From Paenibacillus castaneae (GTDB taxonomy: Bacteria > Bacillota > Bacilli > Paenibacillales > Paenibacillaceae), in NCBI RefSeq assembly GCF_002884445.1, contig NZ_KZ614144.1, forward strand, positions 537,272 to 601,271: 64,000 nucleotides of DNA. The letters are read 5' to 3'. Every line of letters begins with the position of its first letter. Within the stretch, counting starts at the first letter, position 1. The notes below the pieces were generated by a model that saw only the letters and a list, made by a program, of their open reading frames with translations, did no database searches and was not told the DNA's origin. Position numbers and translations under genes: made by a program. This document shows, one piece after another, positions 1 through 8,686 of this stretch.

Positions 1-756
1 TACAAGCAAAGCACCGATTGCTTCTGCCACATGAATCGTTTCGGAGAAGCCGGCCACGAGGAACAGAAAACCGAATATAAGGAGGAGAAAAAGCTCATTT
101 GAACGGATATTCAATACCTTATTAAGAAGAGGTGCAGCTTTCCTGCCGATAACAAGGAAGAGGAGCATAAATCCTAATGCATACGAAGCGGAAAGCAGCA
201 CACCGCCTAAAGTAGATGAGTCGCTGAGTACAAGTCCCGATAGGACTGAAATATAGACAGCGAGGAAAATATCTTCAAACATAATAATGCCAAGAATCAT
301 TTCTGTTTCTGGATTTGCTGTTCGTTTCAGATCGACAAGCACCTTCGCTACAATAGCGCTCGACGAAATGGTCGTAATGCCGGCGATGACCATCATTTCT
401 GCAACAGGGAAGCCGTTCATCCAGCCAAACAATAGTCCAAGCGTAAAATTAATGATGATATAGATCGTTCCGCCAATTGCAATTGAGCGTCCCGATTTCA
501 TTAAGCGGCCTACAGAAAACTCTAAACCGAGATAGAAGAGCAGGAACAGCACGCCAAGCCGCCCCATGAATTCAATGAGCTCCATGCTATGAATAAATCT
601 AAAATCCAAATTGCCTATTCGCGGCGCATGAGGTCCTACTGCCATGCCGATTAGGATGTAGAAAGGAATGACAGAAAAACGTATTTTTGAAGCCAACAGC
701 CCGACTAGAGCGATAAGAATAACAGCAAGACCAATTTCTAATATCATGTGATCCAT
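1..756 (-). CDS. khtU: KhtU/KefB-type K+(Na+)/H+ antiporter, membrane subunit (5' part only)
   Basis: The gene runs off the left edge, so only the first 252 codons are present. The visible part is almost entirely hydrophobic helices of the CPA2 exchanger fold, starting MDHMILEIGL and including a GRLGVLFLLFYLGLEF stretch typical of KefB/KhtU proteins. It should carry out K+ (or Na+) efflux in exchange for protons in the cytoplasmic membrane. Its ATG lies two bases after the stop of the RCK_C-domain gene, and a GGGAG site sits inside that upstream gene, so the two are translationally coupled as khtT-khtU. The C-terminal end cannot be seen, so whether it carries a TrkA-N domain (KefB type) or ends after the membrane part (KhtU type) is undecided; the separate RCK_C partner favours KhtU. 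Confidence 0.85.
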   Translation of the reverse strand, partial: MDHMILEIGLAVILIALVGLLASKIRFSVIPFYILIGMAVGPHAPRIGNLDFRFIHSMELIEFMGRLGVLFLLFYLGLEFSVGRLMKSGRSIAIGGTIYIIINFTLGLLFGWMNGFPVAEMMVIAGITTISSSAIVAKVLVDLKRTANPETEMILGIIMFEDIFLAVYISVLSGLVLSDSSTLGGVLLSASYALGFMLLFLVIGRKAAPLLNKVLNIRSNELFLLLIFGFLFLVAGFSETIHVAEAIGALLV

Positions 757-758
757 AA

Positions 759-1250
759 TTATTGACTCCCGTTCTGAAGCAACTGCTTAAGAAGCTTCAG
801 GTGTACACGTTCTCCTGCAGCGATAAGAGTGGTATCCGCTTTGAACACATAGTCGGGACCAGGATTTATATGCTTGGAATCCTTCTCAACAGCGGCAATG
901 ATCGTTGCGCCAGTTGTTTGGCGGACATCGCATTGCCCGATCGTTTTGCCAATGCAGGAAGCATCGGATTTGATTTTGTACCACTCCATCGTCAAGTCGT
1001 CTAGTGCGACCTCAATGGTTTCGAGCGACTTCGGCTTATACGTCATACCGCCGACAATGGCAGCAACCTGTCTTGCTTCTTCGTCCTCGAGGGTTACCAT
1101 GGAAATGCTGTCGTCCGGATCTTCATGTTCGAAATGGTACATTTCGCGGCGTCCATCATCGTGGATGATAATAACAAATTTCTCACCGCTTCTCGTAATA
1201 ATTTGGTATTTGCGGCCGATACCCGGCAGATCAGATTCTCTAATATTCAT
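759..1250 (-). CDS. khtT: KhtT-like regulatory subunit of a K+/H+ antiporter (RCK_C domain)
   Basis: A soluble protein of 163 residues. The N-terminal half (about 1-75) is the KhtT-type domain, and residues 85-160 form an RCK_C/TrkA-C domain with the pattern [39 protein letters not shown]. In Bacillus, KhtT binds the membrane subunit KhtU and gates K+ efflux, with c-di-AMP as ligand; that role is inferred here from family and gene order. A GAGGAGG site lies 7 bp before the ATG. It is followed almost directly by the antiporter gene. A small membrane protein is encoded just upstream on the same strand, the position khtS has in B. subtilis. Confidence 0.85.
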   Translation of the reverse strand: MNIRESDLPGIGRKYQIITRSGEKFVIIIHDDGRREMYHFEHEDPDDSISMVTLEDEEARQVAAIVGGMTYKPKSLETIEVALDDLTMEWYKIKSDASCIGKTIGQCDVRQTTGATIIAAVEKDSKHINPGPDYVFKADTTLIAAGERVHLKLLKQLLQNGSQ

Positions 1251-1297
1251 ATTGTTGCCTCCTCATTTGTTGGATATGCCTAAACAAAATGAGTATA

Positions 1298-1660
1298 TTA
1301 GCCAACAAAATGCGAGGTGAATTTAATGGGATGGAGCAGGAGGTCGCGCAGCCGCTGCGGAACAGAGGTTTGAAGCGCAGAAAGGGTAAGGGATAGCGTG
1401 AATATTTGCATAAGCGCATGACTATACGCGATTAAATGGATATTTTCGGGCAGGAAGGACTTCGTTGTCGAATTGGATTTGCTAAATGCTTTGTATGAGG
1501 ATTTGGAAACCGAGTGGAAACGGTTGGAGCCTGCCGTTAGCTCGAAGTTATTGCCTGCTTCATAGGCGAACAGAGCTGCAAAAAGCAGCGGAATAATAAT
1601 AAGTACGCTAAATAAACGGTTGCATGCAAATCGGCCATAAGCGTACATACTATGATTCAT
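1298..1660 (-). CDS. Small membrane protein of unknown function upstream of khtTU
   Basis: This 120-residue protein has one clear hydrophobic segment near residues 14-35 (FACNRLFSVLIIIPLLFAAL), then a Ser/Lys-rich stretch and a second weakly hydrophobic region near 78-97. A strong GGAGGTGG site lies 6 bp before the ATG, which is the main reason to accept it as real. It lies 47 bp upstream of khtT on the same strand, so it may be the first gene of a khtTU operon, in the place occupied by khtS in B. subtilis. I cannot confirm sequence similarity to KhtS. An imperfect 10-bp inverted repeat (arms near 1264-1273 and 1302-1312) overlaps its end but has no T-run, so it is not an obvious terminator. 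Confidence 0.5.
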   Translation of the reverse strand: MNHSMYAYGRFACNRLFSVLIIIPLLFAALFAYEAGNNFELTAGSNRFHSVSKSSYKAFSKSNSTTKSFLPENIHLIAYSHALMQIFTLSLTLSALQTSVPQRLRDLLLHPIKFTSHFVG

Positions 1661-1784
1661 CTGTCCACCTCCAACTCATTAGATAATATAAGTATAACTT
1701 ATAATAATGAAATTAAAAAGGAAGTTTCTTATATTTATTGATGTAAAATGTGCACTATCCCTCTATACCCACTTGTTTACTGAA

Positions 1785-1813
1785 TTGACGATACATGCGT
1801 AGCGTTATAAAAT
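1785..1813 (+). promoter_or_regulatory. Sigma-A promoter of the cupin gene
   Basis: TTGACG at 1785-1790 and TAAAAT at 1808-1813 are separated by exactly 17 bp and lie about 45 bp upstream of the cupin start. Both hexamers are one base from consensus. Confidence 0.6.
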
Positions 1814-1856
1814 GAGTAAACACATTTTTTAATACAGAGAGAAAGAAGGAAGACGG

Positions 1857-2318
1857 ATGGGAGCTTTGGTGAAACAACTGTCACCGCTTGTGCAGCAGCT
1901 TGATTTGAAGCCGCATGTTGAAGGTGGATGGTACAAAGAGATTTGGAAGGCTGGCTTCGAAATACCGCAGGAGGTTCTGGGAGCTCCATATTCAGGTCCG
2001 AGATTTTCAGCTTCATCAATTTATTTCTTGCTGCATCCGGGTGAATTTTCAGACTGGCATTCGGTTTATTCGGACGAGCTGTGGATGTGGCATTCCGGGA
2101 GTCCCCTGCTGCTGACGCTTGGCGGAACAGAAGCTGCACCTGAGAACAGAAAAGAAATTATTGTCGGTCCAGACGTAGCGGCAGGTCATCAGCCGCAGGC
2201 TTTAGTGCCAGCGAATGAATGGCAGATGTCGACAGTTCTTGGCGATGAGCCAGTGCTTGTTTCCTGTGTGGTGGCACCAGGCTTTCATTACGATGACTTT
2301 AAGCTCATTAAACGATAA
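1857..2318 (+). CDS. Cupin_5 (DUF985) family protein
   Basis: A single-domain protein of 153 residues, the normal length for this family. Hallmarks are HVEGGWYKEIW near the N-terminus, SSIYFLLHPGEFSDWHSVYSDELWMWHSG cut into a cupin strand pair at about 52-80, and a C-terminal VAPGFHYDDFKL. These resemble small cupins whose in vivo reaction is not settled, so no substrate is given. The ATG is preceded by AAGAAGGA at about 8 bp and by a good sigma-A promoter; a strong terminator follows, so it is a single-gene unit. Confidence 0.8.
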   Translation: MGALVKQLSPLVQQLDLKPHVEGGWYKEIWKAGFEIPQEVLGAPYSGPRFSASSIYFLLHPGEFSDWHSVYSDELWMWHSGSPLLLTLGGTEAAPENRKEIIVGPDVAAGHQPQALVPANEWQMSTVLGDEPVLVSCVVAPGFHYDDFKLIKR

Positions 2319-2328
2319 ACGGTACGTA

Positions 2329-2373
2329 TAAGAGCCATCCTGCATGGGAAATTCCCCCCAAGGATGGCTCTTA
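2329..2373 (+). terminator. Terminator after the cupin gene
   Basis: A perfect 12-bp inverted repeat (TAAGAGCCATCC at 2329-2340 and its complement at 2362-2373) with a 21-base loop follows the cupin stop by 10 bp. The trailing T-run is weak, so termination may be partial. It also separates the cupin gene from the minus-strand pseudogene. Confidence 0.6.
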
Positions 2374-2399
2374 CATTATCTTATACTCTTATCCCACAT

Positions 2400-2539
2400 T
2401 TACTTCTCATCAAAAGATCTTATAAATAGCTCTGTCAGCTCAGTGTCCCATTGCGTACCCTTGCCTTCCTCCAAGATGGCGAGCGCCCTTTCCTGCGTCA
2501 TTCCCTTCCAGAGCCTCTTTTCCGTAGTATTAATCGGCA
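2400..2539 (-). pseudogene. C-terminal remnant of an HD-GYP-type phosphodiesterase
   Basis: On the minus strand an open stretch of 46 codons encodes MPINTTEKRLWKGMT, then QERALAILEEGKGTQWD, then a short tail ending FIRSFDEK and a stop. This matches the usual end of HD-GYP domains (R-x-Y-R-K-x-M-S/T, then A-x-x-x-I/L, then G-x-G-T-Q-F-D-P-x-L-V), which the intact HD-GYP gene at 7138-8583 also shows. Nothing upstream in this frame continues the domain and stops appear at once, so the HD and GYP motifs are gone. There is no ribosome-binding site. It is most likely the tail of a deleted gene; function is not expected. Confidence 0.5.
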
Positions 2540-2615
2540 TATTAAAATTGTATATTAGATATTATTATTGAAAAATTTATACGCAGCCTAGGCAGGCATG
2601 AAAGGAACACATCCT

Positions 2616-3815
2616 ATGAAAGAAAAGCTATGGACAAAGCCTTTTATTTTGATTATTTTGTCAAACCTTTTTTTATTTTTGTCTTTGGAAATGCTGCTCC
2701 CAACGCTTCCCGTGTTCGCAGCGGATCAAGGCGGTACGGACGCCCAGATCGGGCTTATCATTGGCTTTTTCACATTTTCCGCGGTGCTGCTGCGTCCTTT
2801 TGTTGGCATGGGCTCCGATAAATTCGGCAAAAAAATGCTGCTGCTCGCTGGTGTCGCAATCTGTCTCATTGGAACCGCCAGCTATTATGCGGCAGTTACC
2901 ATATCGATGATGCTTATGTTGCGAATTGTGCATGGCGTAGGCTTTGGTATTTCTACAACGCTATACGGTACGGTCGCTTCGGATGTTATACCAGCATCGC
3001 GCAGAGGCGAAGGAATGGGGTTCTTTGGTACAGGAAATGCTGTTGCTATTTCATTAGGACCCTTTCTCGGCATTTGGCTTATGGAGGAGTACGGCTTCAC
3101 GGCATTATTCATTGTAGGCGCATGTATTCTGCTGCTGGCGCTTGTTTTCACAGCATTTGTTAAGGGTGATTCGAAGGCGGAGAGAGCGGAAGCGAAAGCA
3201 GCCATATCTGCACATACGCCGTTCATGCTGCGGTTTATCGAGCCGAAGGCGCTTATGCCATCGCTGCTCGGAACGCTGGTGGGCTTGTCGCTTGGCGGTA
3301 TCATCAGCTTTATTACGTTGTTCGGCAAAGAAGCTGGCGTGCAAAATATCGGCTATTTCTTTCTCGTGTTAGCCATTAGTGAATTTCTGATCCGCTTTGT
3401 CAGCGGCAGAATATTTGATACAAAGGGCAGGTTCTGGGTCTTATTCCCCGCTGCGCTATTTTGTATCGTAGGCTGTTTGCTGCTCTTCATGACAAAGTCT
3501 ACGGGGATGCTGCTGGCAGCCGCTGCTTTCTATGGAGCGGGCTTCGGTGCGATTTTCCCAGCGCTTCAGGCATGGGTAATCGACCGAGTGGAGCCGCAGC
3601 GAAGAGGGGTGGCTACCGCTACTTTCTATAATTTTTTCGATATCGGCATAGGAAGCGGAGCGATGCTGCTCGGGTTAGTTGCAACATGGTCCAATTATGC
3701 GACGATGTATTTGGTTTCCAGTGTATTTCTCATTATTTTTTTGGCGGTGTATTTTATGTATGAGCGCAGCTTGAAGCGGGAACGCTCATCAACGGCAGCA
3801 ATAGAGAGGCTGTAG
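2616..3815 (+). CDS. MFS transporter, 12-TM drug/metabolite exporter type
   Basis: A 399-residue major facilitator protein with 12 hydrophobic helices. The loop 2-3 signature GMGSDKFGKKMLLLAG and the helix 4-5 stretch RIVHGVGFGISTTLYG are typical of the DHA1-like/YfcJ-YwoG group. It should work as a proton-coupled exporter in the cytoplasmic membrane; the substrate cannot be read from sequence. An in-frame ATG at 2598 exists, but the AAAGGA at 2601-2606 is correctly spaced only for the ATG at 2616, which I use. It stands alone between a pseudogene and deoC. Confidence 0.8.
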   Translation: MKEKLWTKPFILIILSNLFLFLSLEMLLPTLPVFAADQGGTDAQIGLIIGFFTFSAVLLRPFVGMGSDKFGKKMLLLAGVAICLIGTASYYAAVTISMMLMLRIVHGVGFGISTTLYGTVASDVIPASRRGEGMGFFGTGNAVAISLGPFLGIWLMEEYGFTALFIVGACILLLALVFTAFVKGDSKAERAEAKAAISAHTPFMLRFIEPKALMPSLLGTLVGLSLGGIISFITLFGKEAGVQNIGYFFLVLAISEFLIRFVSGRIFDTKGRFWVLFPAALFCIVGCLLLFMTKSTGMLLAAAAFYGAGFGAIFPALQAWVIDRVEPQRRGVATATFYNFFDIGIGSGAMLLGLVATWSNYATMYLVSSVFLIIFLAVYFMYERSLKRERSSTAAIERL

Positions 3816-3961
3816 CCATTGTTGTTTGCTGCAATGCTTCGTATAATTGACGACATAGGCGTATCACTATTCCTTATTTGGATAGGATAGGGATGAGATG
3901 CGCAGCAAGAGCATTTGCTGGAAATGACTAATTTAGCATGTTCAAAATGGAGGAATTAAGG

Positions 3962-4651
3962 ATGAGCAGCAGCACCAATTACTCGCCAGAACAACTAGCA
4001 GCAATGATCGACCATACGATATTAAAGGCAGATGCGACGAAGGATGAAATTTTACAAATTTGTCGTGAAGCTAGTCAATATCATTTCGCAACGGTATGCA
4101 TTAATCCAGGCTGGGTAGCAACAGCCGCTCAAGAGCTGAAGGGCTCGGGTGTTGGCATTACTACAGTGGTAGGCTTTCCACTGGGGGCAACAACGACGGC
4201 AGCGAAGGCGGCTGAAGCCAAATTCGCAATTGAAGATGGCGCGACGGAGATCGATATGGTTCTCAATATCGGCTTGCTGAAATCAGGCGATCTTGCAGGC
4301 GTTCAGCGTGATGTAGAGGGCGTTGCCGCGGCTGTTAAAGGAAAGGCTCTGCTAAAAGTTATTTTGGAGACTGGACTCCTAACCGACGAAGAGAAGGTAA
4401 CCGCATCTGAAATTTGCAAAAAGGCAGGGGCCGACTTTGTGAAGACATCAACAGGCTTCGGCAAAGGCGGAGCGACTGTGGAGGATATCGCGCTTATGCG
4501 CCGTGCCGTAGGGCCTGACCTTGGCGTCAAGGCTTCAGGCGGCGTGCGCGACCGCGATACCGTTCTGCGAATGGTTGCAGCGGGTGCAACCCGCATTGGC
4601 GCAAGCTCCGGCATTGCCATCGTCACCGGCGGTATAGGCGAAGGCTACTAA
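3962..4651 (+). CDS. deoC: Deoxyribose-phosphate aldolase
   Basis: DeoC cleaves 2-deoxy-D-ribose 5-phosphate to glyceraldehyde 3-phosphate and acetaldehyde in deoxynucleoside breakdown. The 229-residue length and the TIM-barrel motifs fit a complete class I enzyme: [14 protein letters not shown] at the start, [13 protein letters not shown], the Schiff-base lysine K161 in [14 protein letters not shown], and the proton-relay lysine in [10 protein letters not shown]. The earlier ATG at 3938 is in frame, but GGAGG at 3949-3953 is placed for the ATG at 3962 ([10 protein letters not shown]). Other deo genes (deoA, deoB, pdp) are not adjacent. A long bidirectional terminator follows. Confidence 0.95.
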   Translation: MSSSTNYSPEQLAAMIDHTILKADATKDEILQICREASQYHFATVCINPGWVATAAQELKGSGVGITTVVGFPLGATTTAAKAAEAKFAIEDGATEIDMVLNIGLLKSGDLAGVQRDVEGVAAAVKGKALLKVILETGLLTDEEKVTASEICKKAGADFVKTSTGFGKGGATVEDIALMRRAVGPDLGVKASGGVRDRDTVLRMVAAGATRIGASSGIAIVTGGIGEGY

Positions 4652-4674
4652 GCTATTTCGCATAGGAACAGAAA

Positions 4675-4725
4675 AAGGCTGCGCCGTACATAAGGTTACA
4701 TTCACCTTATGCACGGCGCAGCCTT
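4675..4725. terminator. Bidirectional terminator between deoC and the epimerase gene
   Basis: A 22-bp stem with one mismatch (4675-4696 with 4704-4725) and a 7-base loop. A-rich sequence on the left and TTC/T-rich sequence on the right let it serve both converging genes. Confidence 0.8.
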
Positions 4726-4756
4726 CTTCGTATTTATAGGGGCTGGCAGGCGGGCA

Positions 4757-5632
4757 TTAGACTTGTTCGCAGCTAATGGTGAAGTTAGCTTTCAGCTCCT
4801 CGCCGGCACCCAGCATGATGAGCTCATCTTGGCGGTTGAGCTCGCCGGTCATGGCCATCCAAGGCTCTACGCATAAGAATGGACGATCCTTCACCGACCA
4901 AAGCACCACGTATTTGAATATATCATCATAGGTTAGACGCACGCGTGTATCAGCCGAGACAGGGAATGCTATTTCACTTTTCTTCGCATCGAGCAGGCAC
5001 ACGGATTCAACAAGTCCTTCCAAATCAATCATGCCTGTGAACGGCTTCTCCACATTGTCGTTATAGTCGATATAACGTGTTGCATCAGATTCATAAGCGA
5101 TATTTTTGTTCGAATCAAGCGCAAAATAAGGGTGGAACCCAGCATAGAACGGCATCGTATCCGATTCGCTTAGATTTCGGTATTGTTGGCGCGTATGCAA
5201 TTGCCCATCTTTCAGTACGTATGTGAACAACAATTCAAAAGCAAAAGGATAGGATTGCAGCGTTTGCTCATTACTGCGAAGGCGAATGGTAATGGAAGCC
5301 TCGTCGTTGTTTTGCGTGTCTACGACTTCCCATACCGATGTGCGAGCGACGCCGTGGTTAGCCATATAATGAGTTTGCCCATTCCATTCGTAGGCTTGAT
5401 TGTCCAACTGGCCGCAAATCGGAAATAGTATCGGGTTGCCCCCGCGAATATTGGCTGCAGCATTATCAAAAGTCGCTTTATCCAAATAGAATAGCTCTGT
5501 CCCATGAAGCTGGCATCCGATCACAATACCGCCTCTTTCTGGACATACCACTACACGTGAATTGCTGCTCTGCTCCGTTAATTCGTACAATGTAAACGTA
5601 TCTTGATATTGGCGCACTTCGTAATTACTCAT
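4757..5632 (-). CDS. Aldose 1-epimerase family protein (YihR/LacX-like)
   Basis: A galactose-mutarotase-fold protein of 291 residues that should interconvert alpha and beta anomers of a sugar or sugar phosphate in the cytoplasm. The catalytic landmarks are present: the first His in MANHGVARTSVWEV, the second in FYAGFHPYFAL, and the C-terminal Glu region CVEPWMAMTGELN. An upstream ATG at 5671 would add 13 residues, but GGAGGT lies 8 bp before the ATG at 5632 (MSNYEVRQY), which I take as the start. The substrate is not determined; LacX-like members act on lactose or galactose derivatives, others on hexose phosphates. Confidence 0.85.
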   Translation of the reverse strand: MSNYEVRQYQDTFTLYELTEQSSNSRVVVCPERGGIVIGCQLHGTELFYLDKATFDNAAANIRGGNPILFPICGQLDNQAYEWNGQTHYMANHGVARTSVWEVVDTQNNDEASITIRLRSNEQTLQSYPFAFELLFTYVLKDGQLHTRQQYRNLSESDTMPFYAGFHPYFALDSNKNIAYESDATRYIDYNDNVEKPFTGMIDLEGLVESVCLLDAKKSEIAFPVSADTRVRLTYDDIFKYVVLWSVKDRPFLCVEPWMAMTGELNRQDELIMLGAGEELKANFTISCEQV

Positions 5633-5711
5633 TATGTAACCTCCATATTTAGAAAATAGGGCAGCATCCATGAGGTCAATTAGAACCTGCGGACACTGCC
5701 CCTTATGCTAT

Positions 5712-6842
5712 TTACTTAGTTGCTTCGTCAGAAGCTTTTGTTTCTGGAGCAAGCGTGTTCGTGATTTTTGCTTTCTCACGAATTTCAGTCATCCAAGATT
5801 GAGACAATTCGTTTGCTTCTGTAGCAACAAGCTGCTTGCGAATATCTTCTTTCTTCTCTTCAAACGTAGGAACAACGGCAGCCTTCTCAGCTGTTTTCTT
5901 AATGATGTGGAATCCATGCTGTGATTGAACGACACCGCTGATTTCATTCACTTTCAGTGCGAATGCTGCTGTCTCAAACTCGGCTACCATATCGCCTTTA
6001 CCGAAGAAGCCAAGGTCGCCGCCATTTTGGGCTGAGCCTGTATCTGTTGATTTTTCCTTAGCGATTGTAGCGAAGTCGCCGCCTTGCTTAAGCTCGGCTA
6101 GAATAGCATCCGCTTCTTCTTTCGTAGCTACAAGAATATGCGAGGCTTGGATTTGTTCAGGCGTACCAAGTGATTCCTTGTTCGCATCATAGTAGGCTTT
6201 AACATCTTCATCCGTAACCTTCGTTTTTGGCTCCAAAATTTTACGGATGGTTAGGTTGATTCTTGTATCCTTCTTTAAGCTGTCAAGCGTCATGTTGTAT
6301 TGAGCAAGTACAGAATTGAACTCCTCATCTGTACCGAAGTTTTCTTTAATCAACTTAATTTCTGCGTCGACATCGGCATCAGAAACCGTTATGCTTCCCG
6401 CTTTAGCTTCTTGCTGGATTAGTTGTTCTGTAATCAAATTATCAAGCGTAGCAGGGCCGCCAGCGGCAACTAATGCATCGTAAAGCTTGTCCTTGCTTAT
6501 TTTCTCACCGTTTACCGTTGCCACAGTAGCATTGCTGCCGCCAAGTGACGGTAGAAGCAGCACGACGATTAGTGCGATAGCGAGTACGGCGCTAATTGCG
6601 ATCCATACCATATTGCTTCCGCCTTTTGCTGCTGGTGCGGCGGCTGGGATAGGTGCATTAAAGCCATTATCCACAGCTGCAGTGCTTGCAACTTCTGATC
6701 TGCTCAGAAGCTCATTCTCGATAGCAGCATCTTGTTCCGATAGCATGTCCTGCTGTTCGTTATTTTCGTTTGTGTTGCGGTCCTCGTTCGCAGCCAACTC
6801 GTTTTCTGCGTCTTTTTTGGACTGCGATTCATTGTTATTCAT
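5712..6842 (-). CDS. Membrane-anchored PrsA-like peptidyl-prolyl cis-trans isomerase (parvulin)
   Basis: A 376-residue extracytoplasmic folding factor. Residues 1-75 are an acidic, Asn/Glu-rich cytoplasmic tail, 78-100 form one transmembrane helix (MVWIAISAVLAIALIVVLLL), residues about 110-215 are a SurA_N-like chaperone region beginning VATVNGEKISKDKL, and about 225-330 are the PPIC/parvulin domain with QASHILVATKEEA, GGDLGFFGKGDMV and GFHIIK. Unlike PrsA of B. subtilis it has no lipobox, so it is tethered by its helix rather than by lipid. It should help secreted proteins fold outside the membrane. The ATG has GGGAG about 10 bp upstream. It is monocistronic. Confidence 0.9.
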   Translation of the reverse strand: MNNNESQSKKDAENELAANEDRNTNENNEQQDMLSEQDAAIENELLSRSEVASTAAVDNGFNAPIPAAAPAAKGGSNMVWIAISAVLAIALIVVLLLPSLGGSNATVATVNGEKISKDKLYDALVAAGGPATLDNLITEQLIQQEAKAGSITVSDADVDAEIKLIKENFGTDEEFNSVLAQYNMTLDSLKKDTRINLTIRKILEPKTKVTDEDVKAYYDANKESLGTPEQIQASHILVATKEEADAILAELKQGGDFATIAKEKSTDTGSAQNGGDLGFFGKGDMVAEFETAAFALKVNEISGVVQSQHGFHIIKKTAEKAAVVPTFEEKKEDIRKQLVATEANELSQSWMTEIREKAKITNTLAPETKASDEATK

Positions 6843-7137
6843 TAAATATTAACTCCCTTCGTTTTGTATATCTTCAACTACTATAACAAATCGGAATTGA
6901 AAAAACCTTAATCTAAAATAAAAATACTTCACTATTTATCAGAGACGCTCGGAATGTTATTATATAGGAAGCATATATTCCAACATTATCCTACAATATT
7001 CGTGAAAGCTCATGGATAAACAACCTAAGAAAAAACCTAATTTTCCATATTCCTCACCATAGCATGAAAGACATCGGTCTGCCACTAGGCAGTTGCTTAC
7101 TACCAATAACTATGAATGATTTATAGGAGGAATCGGC

Positions 7138-8583
7138 TTGCCTACAAATACGGGAGTCTTTATACGTCTGTGTTTAGTTATGCTCATACCGTTTGTAAGT
7201 TATTTGGCGCTGCGGGAATCACCGTTCGACAAAAGTATTAATGCGCCGCATGAACATTTCTATATTGTTAGTGCTGTTGCTGCATTGGCGCTCGCACTAG
7301 CGATTGCTGTAGGCGTCGTTGCTATCCAACTTCGAAATATTAAGATTAGTTTCTTATCACTGTCTTACGTATCACTCGCTATGATGTTTATCCTTCATGG
7401 TTTATCTACTCCTGGATTTCTCATGCATCATACTGCCATTGCAAGCAATGCTGCGCAGCTAAGCATCCTGCTGGCCGTCATATGGCTGTGGCTTTCTTCT
7501 CTTTCCGTGGATAGGCCGATAATTAAATGGTTCGCCATGTGGCAGCGTATGCTTCTTCCTGTATGGACGATTATTTTGCTTTTCTTCTGCATCATACTTT
7601 GGAAATATCCAGATATCATACATGTATTTCATCTCAATGAAAGCTCTTCGAAATGGGTTGCAACGCTGTTTATCGTCGGGATGAACGGATGGACGATGTA
7701 TAGATACATGCAAACCTATTTGTCCTCTCGCTTTCCGCTGCAGCTGGCAATTGTTTATAGCTCAGGCTGGATGATTATTGCCCAGCTTATTGTTGTAAGC
7801 GGCGAAGTGTGGAATATTAGCTGGTGGATGTATCATTTCCTGCTGCTAGCCTCTGTTATCATTATGGTTAGCGGCATTGTTAGTCAATATGTCAGCTCCA
7901 GATCCATATCGGCATCGGTTAAGCTGATGTTTCGTGCGAATCCGATTGATTGGATCAATACCTATATGTCTAACAGCGTGCGAGAGCTGGTCATGACAAC
8001 CGAGGCTCGTGATTCGTATACGGCTGGACATAATTATCGTGTAGCCTTATATGCGCTAAAGCTGGGCGAAGAGCTTTCCTTGTCATCTAATGATCTGCGA
8101 GCGATAGCGCAAGGCGGCCTTGTCCACGATGTAGGCAAGCTGCGCATACCGGACATCATCTTGAACAAGCCCGGAAAGCTTACGCCGGAGGAGCGCGCAG
8201 TAATCGAGGTTCATCCGGTATCAGGCTATGATTTGTGCAAGCGTCTAGGTTTTATGCCGGAAGAGCTGTCGGTTATTCGTTCCCATCATGAGAAATGGGA
8301 CGGCAGCGGCTATCCGGATAAGCTGGCAGCAGAACAAATACCGCTCCTCGCACGCGTTACAGCTGTTGCAGATGTATACGATGCGCTCACATCCTCGCGT
8401 TCCTACCGCAAGGCAATGTCGCATGAGTCGGCGATGGAAATTATCGTGAAGGAAAGCGGCAAGCACTTTGATCCGCTTTGCGTACAAGCGTGGAAGCGGC
8501 TTGTTCAGGAGCAGCCGGAGTTTTTCGAAGAAACGGTGCGCAACAGTCCGCACCTCAAATTAAATCGCAAATTTGCAAGATAA
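7138..8583 (+). CDS. Membrane HD-GYP domain protein (probable c-di-GMP phosphodiesterase)
   Basis: A 481-residue protein. Residues 1-250 hold about seven hydrophobic helices; residues about 270-460 are a complete HD-GYP domain with H330-D in GLVHDVGKLRIPD, HPVSGYDLCKRLG, and HHEKWDGSGYP starting at 383. HD-GYP enzymes hydrolyse c-di-GMP to pGpG/GMP, here presumably in response to a signal sensed in or near the membrane. Start is TTG, chosen because AGGAGG stands 7 bp upstream and no other in-frame start has a site. No partner lies in an obvious operon; the next gene has its own ribosome-binding site 104 bp downstream. The tail of the domain resembles the gene remnant at 2400-2539. Confidence 0.85.
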   Translation: MPTNTGVFIRLCLVMLIPFVSYLALRESPFDKSINAPHEHFYIVSAVAALALALAIAVGVVAIQLRNIKISFLSLSYVSLAMMFILHGLSTPGFLMHHTAIASNAAQLSILLAVIWLWLSSLSVDRPIIKWFAMWQRMLLPVWTIILLFFCIILWKYPDIIHVFHLNESSSKWVATLFIVGMNGWTMYRYMQTYLSSRFPLQLAIVYSSGWMIIAQLIVVSGEVWNISWWMYHFLLLASVIIMVSGIVSQYVSSRSISASVKLMFRANPIDWINTYMSNSVRELVMTTEARDSYTAGHNYRVALYALKLGEELSLSSNDLRAIAQGGLVHDVGKLRIPDIILNKPGKLTPEERAVIEVHPVSGYDLCKRLGFMPEELSVIRSHHEKWDGSGYPDKLAAEQIPLLARVTAVADVYDALTSSRSYRKAMSHESAMEIIVKESGKHFDPLCVQAWKRLVQEQPEFFEETVRNSPHLKLNRKFAR

Positions 8584-8686
8584 TGATATTCCAAATCCTG
8601 GGGCATTCGGTATAATAGAAGCTGTGAGCTTGAGCTTGACTCAAATAGAAGCTTATATCCTAAAGAAGGCAGGAGGAAAACTCATA

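Noticed and set aside
2344..2571. A 75-codon plus-strand frame between the cupin and MFS genes
   Set aside because: Begins in the loop of a terminator, has no ribosome-binding site, and its opposite strand carries the recognisable HD-GYP tail.
6843..7137. Possible c-di-GMP riboswitch upstream of the HD-GYP gene
   Set aside because: The leader has short inverted segments, but I could not find the conserved core of the GEMM classes.
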